64,000 nt of DNA from Fundicoccus culcitae (GCF_024661895.1 NZ_CP102453.1:1860001-1924000); one strand, 5' to 3'. Positions 17,152-25,447 are shown, numbered from the stretch's first letter. Made by a program: numbers and translations. The notes: generated by a model from the letters alone, not told the origin.

Positions 17152-18351
17152 TTATTTAAATTGATCTAGCCATTCAATAACTTGCCTAGGTGTATTTTTA
17201 GGTAGATGGTCTTTTAAATAATCCAATTGATTGCCTAAACTAAGATTCATAATAGATTGAATTTCTTTCAAACGTAAGTCTGTCCCATCAAGTTCAGCCA
17301 AAAGAATCCGGCGTAAAACTTCTGTATAGCTATGCGCTAAGGCAATAGTTAAAACGGCAGCCGTACTACCACTAATTAAACCTCCCGATACTGTTCCAAT
17401 TCCCGGAATTAATTTGAAGGCTGTACCGACAAAATACTTGCCAATCATTGTCGTTGTACCTGTGCCACCTATCCCCGCTAAAACACTCAGAATTTGAGCT
17501 TTATCTAAAGCTAGACCGAAAATAGCTGTTATATGTGCCAACATGGTAATTTGCATCGGAATTAATAAGGCTGCATCCGAAATGGGTACGGGCGTAAAGC
17601 CCACTCCAAAAGCAGTCGTCACATAGGATTTCGCCCAACGTTTAGCATTATCGACTTTACGTTGGATATCTATTTGTTGGGCATTGATAAAAGCCAAATG
17701 TTGTTCAGTCGGTAAAATTTCTAAGGTTTTATCAATCAATGTTTGTAAACCAAAGGCTTTTATCTGTTGATTGGCTTGAATTGAAAACGACTTAGCTAAA
17801 ACGGGTATAACCGCCTTTACCTCAATAGCTGGGGCTAATTGCTGAATATAAATCTCAAATGATTTATTTTCTGATCCGAGTGTTTGTGTTAGCACTAAAA
17901 TCACCGGTAGTTGTTGTGCTAAAGCCTGAATTAGATCTAATTCATACGGCTCTATGCGGGCCATGTTCGCATTTAAGCAATAGTAGACAATATGAATCGC
18001 TTCTTTGTCCCCCTTAGCCTTCTGTTGCTGAATTAAGTTGGATAAATCATTTACGACGGCCTGTTGCGATTCCGCTTGTAATTCCAAACCTTTTGTATCA
18101 TATAAAGTGAGTGGTATACCCTCTTTGGTTAATTTATCAACGGTTTGGGTAACAGGCATACCAACCCCTGTTGCAGCGATATTTTCTCGAAACAAAGCAT
18201 TAATTAAAGTACTCTTACCACTACCGGTTTTTCCAGCTACTAATATATTAATGGGTGGCATTTTTTCAATAGCCGTCTCTGTCTTCTTTAATAAATCGTC
18301 CGCCAATTGCTTATTTACATAATTTTTTTTGTTTTTACGCCAAAATTGCAT
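17152..18351 (-). CDS. Membrane-associated GTPase with C-terminal DUF697-like domain
   Basis: The ATG at 18351 (nine bases after GAGGGAG) is preferred over an upstream TTG at 18369 that overlaps the ribosome site. The 399-residue protein has a G domain with P-loop GKTGSGKSTLINALF and G3 DTKGLEL; the G4 position reads TQTLGS instead of NKxD, so guanine specificity is unproven. The C-terminal part (about 250-370) has hydrophobic segments with FTPVPISDAALLIPMQITML, GGTGTTTMIGKYF and KLIPGIGTVSGG, which fit DUF697. Role unknown; this class is linked to envelope functions. It follows the YugP-type protease gene by about 20 bp. Confidence 0.75.
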   Translation of the reverse strand: MQFWRKNKKNYVNKQLADDLLKKTETAIEKMPPINILVAGKTGSGKSTLINALFRENIAATGVGMPVTQTVDKLTKEGIPLTLYDTKGLELQAESQQAVVNDLSNLIQQQKAKGDKEAIHIVYYCLNANMARIEPYELDLIQALAQQLPVILVLTQTLGSENKSFEIYIQQLAPAIEVKAVIPVLAKSFSIQANQQIKAFGLQTLIDKTLEILPTEQHLAFINAQQIDIQRKVDNAKRWAKSYVTTAFGVGFTPVPISDAALLIPMQITMLAHITAIFGLALDKAQILSVLAGIGGTGTTTMIGKYFVGTAFKLIPGIGTVSGGLISGSTAAVLTIALAHSYTEVLRRILLAELDGTDLRLKEIQSIMNLSLGNQLDYLKDHLPKNTPRQVIEWLDQFK

Positions 18352-18372
18352 GGATGGGCACTCCCTCAAAAA

Positions 18373-19062
18373 TTAGTTACGGCGACGTGATATTAAAATA
18401 AAGCGTAGTAAGGTCAAAGCAGAGTTTAATGTTGCAGCGATATAAGTAAATGCTGCTGCATTTAATACTTTTTTAGCTGCTGGAAGTTCTTCTGCCGTCA
18501 CAAGTTGTTGATTTTCAAGCATCGTTAAGGCACGGCTGCTGGCATTGAATTCCACTGGCAAGGTTATTACTTGGAATAATAACACTAAGCCAAACGCAAT
18601 AATACCTAAATTCACTAATGAAAATATGTTTAACACCCAACCTAATAGCATCATAGGAACAGCTAATGACGAACCAATTTGTGCGGCTGGTGCAATTAAG
18701 CTTCTAAATTTCAAAAAGGCATAGCCTTCTTTATCTTGTAAGGCATGTCCTGTTTCATGGGCAGCAACCGCAATCGCAGCAATCGAGGTTTCATTGTAAG
18801 TTGATTGCGATAAACGTAAAACCTTGCTTCTTGGGTCATAGTGATCCGTTAAATGACCTGCCACCTGTTCAACAGCCACTTGATTTAAATCGGCTGATTG
18901 TAAAATTTGGCTCGCAGCTTGGCGTCCACTCATTCTGTTTTGAGATTCCATCTCATTGTATTTATTAAATGTTGATTGAACTTTGTATTGGGCATACATG
19001 ACAATAGCAGAACCAATTAAAACTAAAAATATTGTTGCGTCATATCCAAACATTAGGTTCAT
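18373..19062 (-). CDS. Neutral zinc metallopeptidase, YugP family
   Basis: The 229-residue membrane protein has an N-terminal helix, RMSGRQAASQILQSADL, the zinc motif HETGHALQ near residue 113 with a later conserved Glu/Asn-containing EFNASSRAL, and three more hydrophobic segments. This is the YugP (peptidase M-type, formerly DUF) pattern of membrane-embedded zinc proteases. Substrate unknown. It is the upstream partner of the DUF697-like GTPase gene. Confidence 0.85.
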   Translation of the reverse strand: MNLMFGYDATIFLVLIGSAIVMYAQYKVQSTFNKYNEMESQNRMSGRQAASQILQSADLNQVAVEQVAGHLTDHYDPRSKVLRLSQSTYNETSIAAIAVAAHETGHALQDKEGYAFLKFRSLIAPAAQIGSSLAVPMMLLGWVLNIFSLVNLGIIAFGLVLLFQVITLPVEFNASSRALTMLENQQLVTAEELPAAKKVLNAAAFTYIAATLNSALTLLRFILISRRRN

Positions 19063-19250
19063 ATATTTTCCTCCTATAAATCTTTGTCTTTTCTATTATA
19101 ACAGTTCTAGTGCCTCATTTACAAAAAAGCCACATTGAAAAATAAATATCTACGGTGAGCCTACTTGTATAGCGCGTTGCGACTGTGTATCTACTAAATT
19201 ATCACTTATTTGCTGTTAATTTGCACCCTACTTTAGACGGATACTTTTTC

Positions 19251-19305
19251 GCCTTAAAAGAACAACCCTCTTATCATACTGATAAAAGGGTTGTCCACTT
19301 AAGGC
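19251..19305 (-). terminator. Nested terminator after the ABC importer operon
   Basis: ACAACCCT and AGGGTTGT form the core hairpin (19262-19294), extended by TTATCA/TGATAA, and a second concentric pair GCCTTAA/TTAAGGC encloses it. A T-rich stretch follows on the minus strand. It ends the operon whose last gene ends at 19342. Confidence 0.75.
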
Positions 19306-19341
19306 AATGCAGTCGCAAACGTTTAATATTTATTTGATGGA

Positions 19342-20139
19342 TTAGGCTAATAACATGGCATCAGATGTAACATCTGATCCACTTTGTTGTTTAAACATTT
19401 CAATCAGTTCGACAACGGTGAGGTTTTTCTTTTCTTCTCCGCTAACATCAAGGATAATTTGCCCTTGGTGAAGCATGATTAAACGATTGCCGTAGCGGAT
19501 AGCGTCTGCCATATTGTGTGTAATCATTAAGGCGGTTAATTTTTCTTCGCCGATGATTTTTTCAGTTAACGCTAGGACCATTTCACTTGTTTTTGGATCT
19601 AGGGCTGCCGTGTGTTCATCGAGCAATAATAATTCGGGACGTAATAAGGTTGCCATTAATAAGGTCAAGGCTTGTCTTTGACCTCCAGAAAGATAAGCCA
19701 CTTCCATGGTCAAGCGATCTTCAAGCCCTAAGCCTAGTCGGGACAGTTGATCTCGCATCATTTGCAAATCATCTTTTTGAACACCCCGGCGTAAGGAGCG
19801 TTTGTGACCACGGCGGTTAGCAATGGCCATATTTTCTTTGATGGTTAAACGAGAGGCTGTTCCCATTTTAGGATCCTGGAAAACATAGGAAACCAGTCCG
19901 GCACGTTTACTATTTGACCAGTTAGTCACATCAATACCAGCAATCTCAACACTGCCGATATCTGGTTGTAGTGCCCCAGAAATACAGTTTAGTAAGGTAG
20001 ACTTACCCGCACCATTCCCTCCAATTAAAGTAACCACTTCGCCGGCTTCTAAATTTAGATTAATGCCTTTTAATACATGGTTTTCATTGACAGTTCCAGC
20101 CTCGAAGGTTTTATGAATGTTTTTCAATTGTAATTGCAT
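19342..20139 (-). CDS. ABC importer ATP-binding protein (amino-acid/aromatic type, TrpZ-like)
   Basis: The 265-residue ATPase has Walker A GGNGAGKST, a Q-loop with YVFQDPKMGT, signature YLSGGQRQAL and Walker B LLLLDEHTAALDP; the family has His after the catalytic Glu as here (DEHTAALD). It is the third part of a PF04392/PF02653-type importer with the permease and the two binding proteins upstream. In streptococci the matching system is linked to tryptophan. The leader peptide upstream points to tyrosine/phenylalanine here, which is inference. Confidence 0.88.
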   Translation of the reverse strand: MQLQLKNIHKTFEAGTVNENHVLKGINLNLEAGEVVTLIGGNGAGKSTLLNCISGALQPDIGSVEIAGIDVTNWSNSKRAGLVSYVFQDPKMGTASRLTIKENMAIANRRGHKRSLRRGVQKDDLQMMRDQLSRLGLGLEDRLTMEVAYLSGGQRQALTLLMATLLRPELLLLDEHTAALDPKTSEMVLALTEKIIGEEKLTALMITHNMADAIRYGNRLIMLHQGQIILDVSGEEKKNLTVVELIEMFKQQSGSDVTSDAMLLA

Positions 20140-21051
20140 TTATTTACCTCCACTCAGCTGACCGTTGCGACGGTATTTATTTAAATGTTTTTTCATCTCT
20201 GGTAAGTAAAGCACAAACCCTAGAAGAATGGCAGAGAACAGTTTGATATCATAAGGTTCCACTTTGAAAAAGCGTTGGTTTAGAATTAAATCAATAATAA
20301 TACGATAAATAAAACTACCTACAACAAGACTTGATAAACGAATACCTAGCGGCTGATTAGGGATAACCACTTCAGCAATAATTAAGGAGGACATTCCAAT
20401 AACCATGGTCCCTGTCCCCATTCCGATATCCGCAAAGCCATCTTTTTGGGCAATTAGGGAACCCGATAGGGCAATTAAACCATTCCCAATCATATAGGCG
20501 AGTGTTTTCATGTTATCGGTATTTATTCCGTTGGCTTGACTCATTTGTTCATTATCACCTGTCGAGCGTAAGGCCAAACCAATTTCAGTATGTAAAAAGG
20601 CATTTAACACAACCACGATTATCGCAACTATAATAAGTGAAACAATAATCACGGGGATATTTCTACCTAAATTTAAATAATCAGTTAACCCTTTAAAAAT
20701 GGTGTTAGATCCAATTAAGGCAATATTAGGTCTCCCCATTACATGCATATTAATCGTATACAAACCAGTTAGGACTAAAATCCCAGTGAGTAGTGGAGGT
20801 ATTTTCATCTTGGTGTGAATTAAGCCTGCTACCATCCCAGCCAGACTACCGGCAAAGAATGAGGCAACTGTCGCAATTAATGGATTTACGTCATTGGTAA
20901 TCATAATCGCACTAACGGCAGCTCCTAAAGGGAAAACTGCTTCGGCTGACATATCGGCTATATTCAGTAAACGATAGGTGATGTAAACGCCAATTGCCAT
21001 AATAGCCCAGACACAACCTTGGGCTAAACTTGAAATAATAATGTCTAACAT
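20140..21051 (-). CDS. ABC importer permease (TrpY-like)
   Basis: The 303-residue protein has eight or nine membrane helices and the branched-chain-amino-acid/ribose permease pattern (PF02653): GVYITYRLLNIADMSAEAVFPLGAAV, GLALRSTGDNEQMSQANGI with the EAA-like loop, and a basic C-terminus. It directly abuts the ATPase gene. Only one permease gene is present, so it must act as a homodimer. Confidence 0.88.
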   Translation of the reverse strand: MLDIIISSLAQGCVWAIMAIGVYITYRLLNIADMSAEAVFPLGAAVSAIMITNDVNPLIATVASFFAGSLAGMVAGLIHTKMKIPPLLTGILVLTGLYTINMHVMGRPNIALIGSNTIFKGLTDYLNLGRNIPVIIVSLIIVAIIVVVLNAFLHTEIGLALRSTGDNEQMSQANGINTDNMKTLAYMIGNGLIALSGSLIAQKDGFADIGMGTGTMVIGMSSLIIAEVVIPNQPLGIRLSSLVVGSFIYRIIIDLILNQRFFKVEPYDIKLFSAILLGFVLYLPEMKKHLNKYRRNGQLSGGK

Positions 21052-21083
21052 GATGAAAAAAAACCTCTTTCTATTTTTTACGA

Positions 21084-22067
21084 TTATTGAATCGATTCAG
21101 GATCAATGCCTAATGCTTCTGCAAAATCTGGGTTAACAATAACTTGATGGTTTTCAGCTAATTCAACGGGCATTTCAGCTGGATCAAGTTCTTCCGTTAA
21201 CATACGAATAACCATATTAGCGGTTTGAATACCGTAATCTTCGTATGAGTTAGACAAAGTAGCTAAACCATTTGTCATAACGACTGAATCAGACGAACCA
21301 ATTGTTGGAATACCTGCTTCTTTAGCCATGTCCCCAACCAGTGCAATCGAGCTATCAATGGTATTATCCGTTACCATGAACATAGCTTCCACTTGTGAAG
21401 TTAATGAATTCATTACTTGAGCAATGTCATTAGTGTTTGTTACTGTTCCGACATGCGTTGTTAAACCACGGGCTTCTAATTCTTCAACAGCCAGTTCAAC
21501 TAAAACAACGGAATTCACTTCACTAGAATTATATATCAAACCAACGTTTTCTACATCAGGAAAATTACGAATTAATAAATCGACTTGTTCTGCAATAGGA
21601 GCCATGTCACTTGTACCCGTCACATTGGTGTTTGGTTCTTCTAAAGATTCAACCAAACCAGCTTCAACCGGATCCGTTACCGCTGCAATAAATATCGGTT
21701 TTTCCGTTTCAACCACAGCTAAAGATTGAGCAGCGGGTGTTGCAATCGCAAATAAAATATCGTTGTCACGTGCTATTTTTTCAGAAATAGATTGTAAGTT
21801 GGCTTGGTCACCATTACCGTTTTGGATATCCCAAACAATGCGATCACCAAATTCAGAAGCATTTAAAGTATCTTCAAAGCCTTTTAAAACCGCATCTAAC
21901 GCTTCATGTTCAACATATTGTAGAACACCAATATGAATCGGTTCAGCTGAATCATCTTGTGCCAAAGTCGTAACAGGGCTAACTAAGGCTAATACTAATG
22001 ATAACACCATTGCAACGATAACATTAAATCGACTAATTGTTTTTTTCATAATTTTAATTCTCCTCAT
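21084..22067 (-). CDS. ABC transporter substrate-binding protein (second of a tandem pair)
   Basis: The 327-residue protein has a signal peptide ending TTLAQ with no lipobox Cys, and a PF04392 binding domain beginning IHIGVLQYVEHEALDAV. Internal motifs include LFAIATPAAQSLAV, AAVTDPVEAGLVESLEEPNTNVTGTSD and VGLIYNSSEVNS. It overlaps the upstream paralogue by 14 bp. Best start may be the third in-frame ATG (MKKTISRF) near 22049, which has GAGGAGAATTAAA before it. It should bind the solute outside the cell and deliver it to the permease. Confidence 0.87.
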   Translation of the reverse strand: MRRIKIMKKTISRFNVIVAMVLSLVLALVSPVTTLAQDDSAEPIHIGVLQYVEHEALDAVLKGFEDTLNASEFGDRIVWDIQNGNGDQANLQSISEKIARDNDILFAIATPAAQSLAVVETEKPIFIAAVTDPVEAGLVESLEEPNTNVTGTSDMAPIAEQVDLLIRNFPDVENVGLIYNSSEVNSVVLVELAVEELEARGLTTHVGTVTNTNDIAQVMNSLTSQVEAMFMVTDNTIDSSIALVGDMAKEAGIPTIGSSDSVVMTNGLATLSNSYEDYGIQTANMVIRMLTEELDPAEMPVELAENHQVIVNPDFAEALGIDPESIQ

Positions 22068-23055
22068 CTTTTATGTCTAATTGTAAATTTGCTGGGTCAA
22101 TGCCTAAAGCTTCAGCGACATCTTCATTAACAACTAACTCTAAATTCGCAGCTGACTCTACCGGGATTTCACTGGCAGTCACACCTTCTTCAATTTGGCG
22201 AGATAACATTCTAGCTGTTTGTTTACCTAATTCAAAATAATCTAAACCATAAGTGGCTAAACCATTTTCTAAAATCATATCTTTAGATCCACCAACTAAG
22301 GGTAAACCGGCTTCTTTAGCTAGATCACCAACTAGGGGCATAGCACTCGCAATCGTATTGTCTGTTACTAAGAAAACAGCATCTACTTGCGTAGCTAAAG
22401 CAGCCATCACTTGACTAATATCATTCGTAGACGTTACGGTATGGTGGCTAACTTCCACCCCTTTTTCAACTAAGACTGCTTCAGCACGTTCTGCTTCACT
22501 CACTGAGTTGGGTTCACCAGAATTATACAAAATACCTACGTTTTGAATATCTTCTTTAGTTTGTAACAATAACTCAACTTGTTCAGCAATCGGAGCCGCA
22601 TCAATTGTACCTGTCACATTTTGTTCTTTATCCACTAAATCATCTACCAATCCAGCACCAACTGGGTCTGTTACCGATGAAAAGTAGATAGGTGTGTCAA
22701 CCGCAGCATTTACCAGCGATTGCGCTACGGGTGTCGCAATACCAAAAACAAAATCACTTGAATTTAGTAAGTTCTCACTCATCGACTGTAAATTCGCATT
22801 ATCAGCTGCCGCATTTAAATAGTTAATCGTAAGGTTTTCACCTTCAATGTATCCTTCTTCTTCTAACCCTGCGATGAAGCCTTCACGGTTAGCATCTAAT
22901 GAATCATGCTCCACATATTGTAAAATTCCAACATTGATAGCTTCTTTTTCCTGAGCACTAACCGAGCCAGTAGATAAGACAACCGACGCTCCCAACAAGG
23001 GTAAAACCGCTAACGCAACACTCATTTTTTTCCAATATCGACCTATTTCATTCAT
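22054..23055 (-). CDS. ABC transporter substrate-binding protein (first of a tandem pair)
   Basis: This 333-residue paralogue has the same order of motifs (INVGILQYVEHDSLDANREGF, FVFGIATPVAQSLV, SVTDPVGAGLVDDL, VGILYNSGEPNS) and also lacks a lipobox Cys after its signal peptide (VSAQ). Two binding proteins for one permease usually widen or sharpen ligand range. It is the first structural gene, with a TAGGAGGATAAA ribosome site, and lies 340 bp after the transcription start of an attenuator-like leader. Confidence 0.88.
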   Translation of the reverse strand: MNEIGRYWKKMSVALAVLPLLGASVVLSTGSVSAQEKEAINVGILQYVEHDSLDANREGFIAGLEEEGYIEGENLTINYLNAAADNANLQSMSENLLNSSDFVFGIATPVAQSLVNAAVDTPIYFSSVTDPVGAGLVDDLVDKEQNVTGTIDAAPIAEQVELLLQTKEDIQNVGILYNSGEPNSVSEAERAEAVLVEKGVEVSHHTVTSTNDISQVMAALATQVDAVFLVTDNTIASAMPLVGDLAKEAGLPLVGGSKDMILENGLATYGLDYFELGKQTARMLSRQIEEGVTASEIPVESAANLELVVNEDVAEALGIDPANLQLDIKDEEN

Positions 23056-23105
23056 TATTTTATCCTCCTAAATTTAAATGCTTTTTTTCCAACAACTACC
23101 ATCAA

Positions 23106-23147
23106 ACAAAAAGACCGACTTAGATAAAAATCTAAATCGGTCTTTGT
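23106..23147 (-). terminator. Leader terminator of the ABC importer operon
   Basis: On the minus strand AAAGACCGA-TTTAGAT pairs with ATCTAAG-TCGGTCTTT around a short T-rich loop and is followed by TTTTTGTTT. It lies about 55 bp before the first gene. The 5' arm and loop (TAGATTTTTATC, 23123-23134) is an exact 12-nt complement of GATAAAAATCTA at 23200-23211, so formation of the terminator can compete with an upstream pairing. Confidence 0.85.
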
Positions 23148-23179
23148 ATATATAGCGCAAAAAAATTTACAATATGCGC

Positions 23180-23354
23180 GACTTTTACAAATCCTGCTAT
23201 AGATTTTTATCATCTATGCAGGCATGGTTAATTACACAGCTCTTCATAGATACAAACTTTCGTTTTGGTGTTTGTATCTAAGATTAAGACACAAACACTA
23301 TCTAAAATAGCTGTAAAAGTATCGTTTAGCTTGTAATAAATCATTTGTTCGCAT
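23180..23354 (-). promoter_or_regulatory. Peptide-leader attenuator with competing RNA pairings
   Basis: Minus-strand leader. GTGTTTGTGTC (23288-23298), which overlaps the leader-peptide stop, can pair with GATACAAACAC (23269-23279). The same segment can instead pair over 11 bp with GTTTGTATCTA (23247-23257). A third hairpin (CCTGC..GCAGG, 23193-23222) carries the 12-nt complement of the terminator. The Tyr-Phe-Tyr codon stretch ACTTTTACA (23312-23320) is also an exact complement of TGTAAAAGT at 23181-23189. Mutually exclusive stems plus an aromatic peptide fit ribosome-mediated attenuation. No T-box sequence was seen. Confidence 0.65.
23298..23354 (-). CDS. 18-residue Tyr/Phe-rich leader peptide
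   Basis: An ATG at 23354 has AAGGGG seven bases before it and opens MRTNDLLQAKRYFYSYFR followed by TAG. Five of the six residues between the two late arginines are Tyr or Phe. It lies about 40 nt after a predicted transcription start and before the competing hairpins, as expected for an attenuator peptide sensing charged tRNA-Tyr/tRNA-Phe. It is too short for ordinary gene finding, so the support is position, ribosome site and codon content. Confidence 0.65.
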   Translation of the reverse strand: MRTNDLLQAKRYFYSYFR

Positions 23355-23394
23355 ATCGGTTACCCCTTAAATAGGAATTATTTTTTATTCGATG

Positions 23395-23437
23395 TGTCTA
23401 TTCTAATTAAGAAAGAGAATTAAGTCAAGCGAAAATG
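23395..23437 (-). promoter_or_regulatory. Promoter of the attenuator-controlled ABC importer operon
   Basis: Minus-strand TTGACT, a 17-bp spacer and TAGAAT form a near-consensus vegetative promoter. The start should fall near 23395, giving a leader of about 340 nt. The remaining 23438-23511 stretch, before the SanA-like gene stop, shows nothing clear. Confidence 0.8.
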
Positions 23438-23511
23438 AGAAAATAATTTGAATTATTAGAATGATTTTCATTAAAGCTTGTTCTAAGCCATCATTTTCAG
23501 CCTTGTTAAGG

Positions 23512-24165
23512 TTAATCAAACGGCGTGCGGTAATCAAAATAGACAACCGCAAAATCTTTTACTCTGGCAAATACTTCACGACTTTCACGCTCAATACGAC
23601 CATAATCTACTTCATCGGCTGGCACACCAACGGCTTCCAGACCTAAGCGGTTCGCAATCATTAAAGCACGTGATAAATGATAACCCTGTGTACAAATAAT
23701 CACTTTATCCGTCTTCACTACCTGGCTCAGACGGTTAACACTTTCATACGTTGAATAGCCTTGGGGATCTAAAACAATATTGGCTTCATTAACCCCTTGT
23801 TCAATTAAATATTGCTGCATCACAGCCACTTCATTGTAATACTGATCCGTATGATCACCACTGACAATAATTTGTTTATTAGGAGCTGCTTCGTAAATTT
23901 CGATAGCCTTATCTAAGCGATTGGCCAAAATATTGGACGGTTCTTCATTATTAATAATGCCAGCCCCTAAAACCAATATGGGTACATCATCGGCCATCAT
24001 AGCGGTCTCACTCAATTCATTTACCGTATAAAAATTAGAATAGTTAGAGCCAATGACAAATAGATTAATGCCAGCGATAACGACAATGAATAAAACCACG
24101 CCTAACAGGACTAGTTTTATAGCCGCTATCAGCATTAGCCATACGACTCGAAAAATACGACGCAT
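23512..24165 (-). CDS. YdcF/SanA-type DUF218 membrane protein
   Basis: The ATG at 24165 has GGGAGAG six bases before it and gives a 217-residue protein; an upstream ATG at 24234 adds a Cys-rich stretch unlike the family. An N-terminal membrane helix is followed by a DUF218 domain: VPILVLGAGI, NILANRLDKAIEIYEAAPNKQIIVSGDH, LDPQGYSTYESVNRL and CTQGYHLSRALMIANRLGL. SanA-like members affect envelope permeability and vancomycin tolerance in enterobacteria; the biochemical role is not known. It lies downstream of the ABC exporter fragment. Confidence 0.8.
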   Translation of the reverse strand: MRRIFRVVWLMLIAAIKLVLLGVVLFIVVIAGINLFVIGSNYSNFYTVNELSETAMMADDVPILVLGAGIINNEEPSNILANRLDKAIEIYEAAPNKQIIVSGDHTDQYYNEVAVMQQYLIEQGVNEANIVLDPQGYSTYESVNRLSQVVKTDKVIICTQGYHLSRALMIANRLGLEAVGVPADEVDYGRIERESREVFARVKDFAVVYFDYRTPFD

Positions 24166-24309
24166 CTTCAACTCTCCCATGTTAGTAAATAAACCGTGAA
24201 ACATACAACATCCACAATTATAACAAGGCACCATTTGATTAACAAATCAAAATTAATAAAATTTTGTTAAAAATCAATAAAATCGGCGGTATTTATTAGG
24301 GATGAAGGG

Positions 24310-25315
24310 TTAAGCCATCATGAATTGGCTGTTGTACAGGTTAGCATAACGGCCACCCATTCGCATCAGTTCATCATGATTACCTTGCTCAACAATATCA
24401 CCGTGTTCCATGTATAGAATTAGATCAGCATTTCGAATCGTCGATAGACGGTGGGCGATAATAAAACTGGTACGGCCCTCCATCAAACGATCCATGGCTT
24501 CTTGAATTAAGATTTCGGTCCGTGTATCAACGGAACTCGTTGCTTCATCTAGGATGAGAATGGGGCGGTTGGCTAAAAGCGCACGTGCAATTGTTAAAAG
24601 TTGTTTTTGGCCTTGCGAAATATTCGTCGCTTCCTCATTTAAGATAAAATCGTAACCGCCTGGCAAGGAGGTAATGTAATGATGGACTCTAGCTGCTTTA
24701 GCCGCTTCAATAACTTCTGCGTCAGTCGCATCTAAGCGTCCATAACGGATATTCTCCCTTAGACTGCCGTTAAATAACCAGGTATCTTGCAAAACCATAG
24801 CCATGGCTTGTTGATAAGAAACACGACTATAGGCGGTTGCATCGACTTGATCAATCAAAATTTTACCACTGTTGACATCATAAAAACGCATCAATAGTTT
24901 CACGATGGTTGATTTTCCGGCACCCGTCGGTCCAACTAAAGCGACTTTTTGTCCAGGTTTAATTTCGGCACTAAACTGATGAATAACTGGTTGACTGGCT
25001 GTATAGCCGAATTTCAAATGATCAAACTCGACCTGTCCAATCACTTCATTAACATTTAAGGTTTCACCAGATAGTTGATCTTCTTCCTCCTCATCCAAAA
25101 ACTCATACACACGTTCGCCTGCCGCAGCCATTGATTGCATTAGGGTCACGATTTGTGCCATCTGCGTAATGGGTTGGGTAAAACGATTCACATATTGCGT
25201 AAAGGCTTGAATGTCCCCGACCGTAATTTGGCCAATGATCGCTAAGTAAGCCCCACTAATTACAACCGCGATATAGCCTAAATTCCCAATTAAACGCATT
25301 AAAGGGAACATAATC
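24310..25315 (-). pseudogene. 3' half of an ABC exporter half-transporter gene, cut by the transposon
   Basis: This part encodes the last membrane helices and the whole nucleotide-binding domain: Walker A GPTGAGKST, LSTIR-type H-loop and Walker B LLANRPILILDEATSSVDTR. The signature reads NISQGQKQL. The first in-frame ATG is internal to the family alignment, and the 5' half lies at 32211-33098 beyond the inserted element. Joining the halves after removal of the element and one 7-bp duplication gives 1887 bp, an uninterrupted 628-codon ORF. As it stands the ATPase domain has no promoter or proper start, so the gene is very probably inactive. Confidence 0.92.
25309..25315. repeat. Target-site duplication, left copy
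   Basis: CATAATC lies directly outside the left transposon tip and is repeated at 32211-32217 outside the right tip. Confidence 0.92.
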
Positions 25316-25366
25316 TGTAAATTGTAATTTTATTTTGCATTAAATTTAAGGGGTGCTTTGCACTAA
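25316..25366 (+). repeat. Left terminal inverted repeat of the transposon
   Basis: Reading inward: TGTAAATTGTAATTTTATTT then TGCATTAAATTTAAG, matching the right end with few differences over 35 bp. GCATTAA starts 21 bases and GCACTAA 44 bases from the tip, likely paired transposase binding sites. Confidence 0.88.
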
Positions 25367-25367
25367 T

Positions 25368-25416
25368 AAATCGAGTAGGAGACTAGCCATTAATTGACTA
25401 GTCTCCTACTCGATTT
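25368..25416. repeat. 19-bp perfect inverted repeat inside the left end
   Basis: AAATCGAGTAGGAGACTAG and its exact complement are separated by 11 nt. It follows the CDF gene (minus) and could be a strong transcription terminator or barrier that keeps cargo and target-gene transcription apart. No T-run follows on the minus strand. Confidence 0.6.
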
Positions 25417-25447
25417 AAAATAGTCCTTTTTTCAATATATAAATACT

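Noticed and set aside
23338-23370. AAGGGGTAACCG resembles a T-box core (AGGGTGGNACCGCG).
   Set aside because: It is near the 5' end of the leader, not by the terminator; key bases are missing, and it reads better as the ribosome site of the leader peptide.
24310-25311. Short ABC protein as an intact gene.
   Set aside because: Its first ATG is inside the family alignment and the missing half lies beyond a transposon with an exact target duplication.
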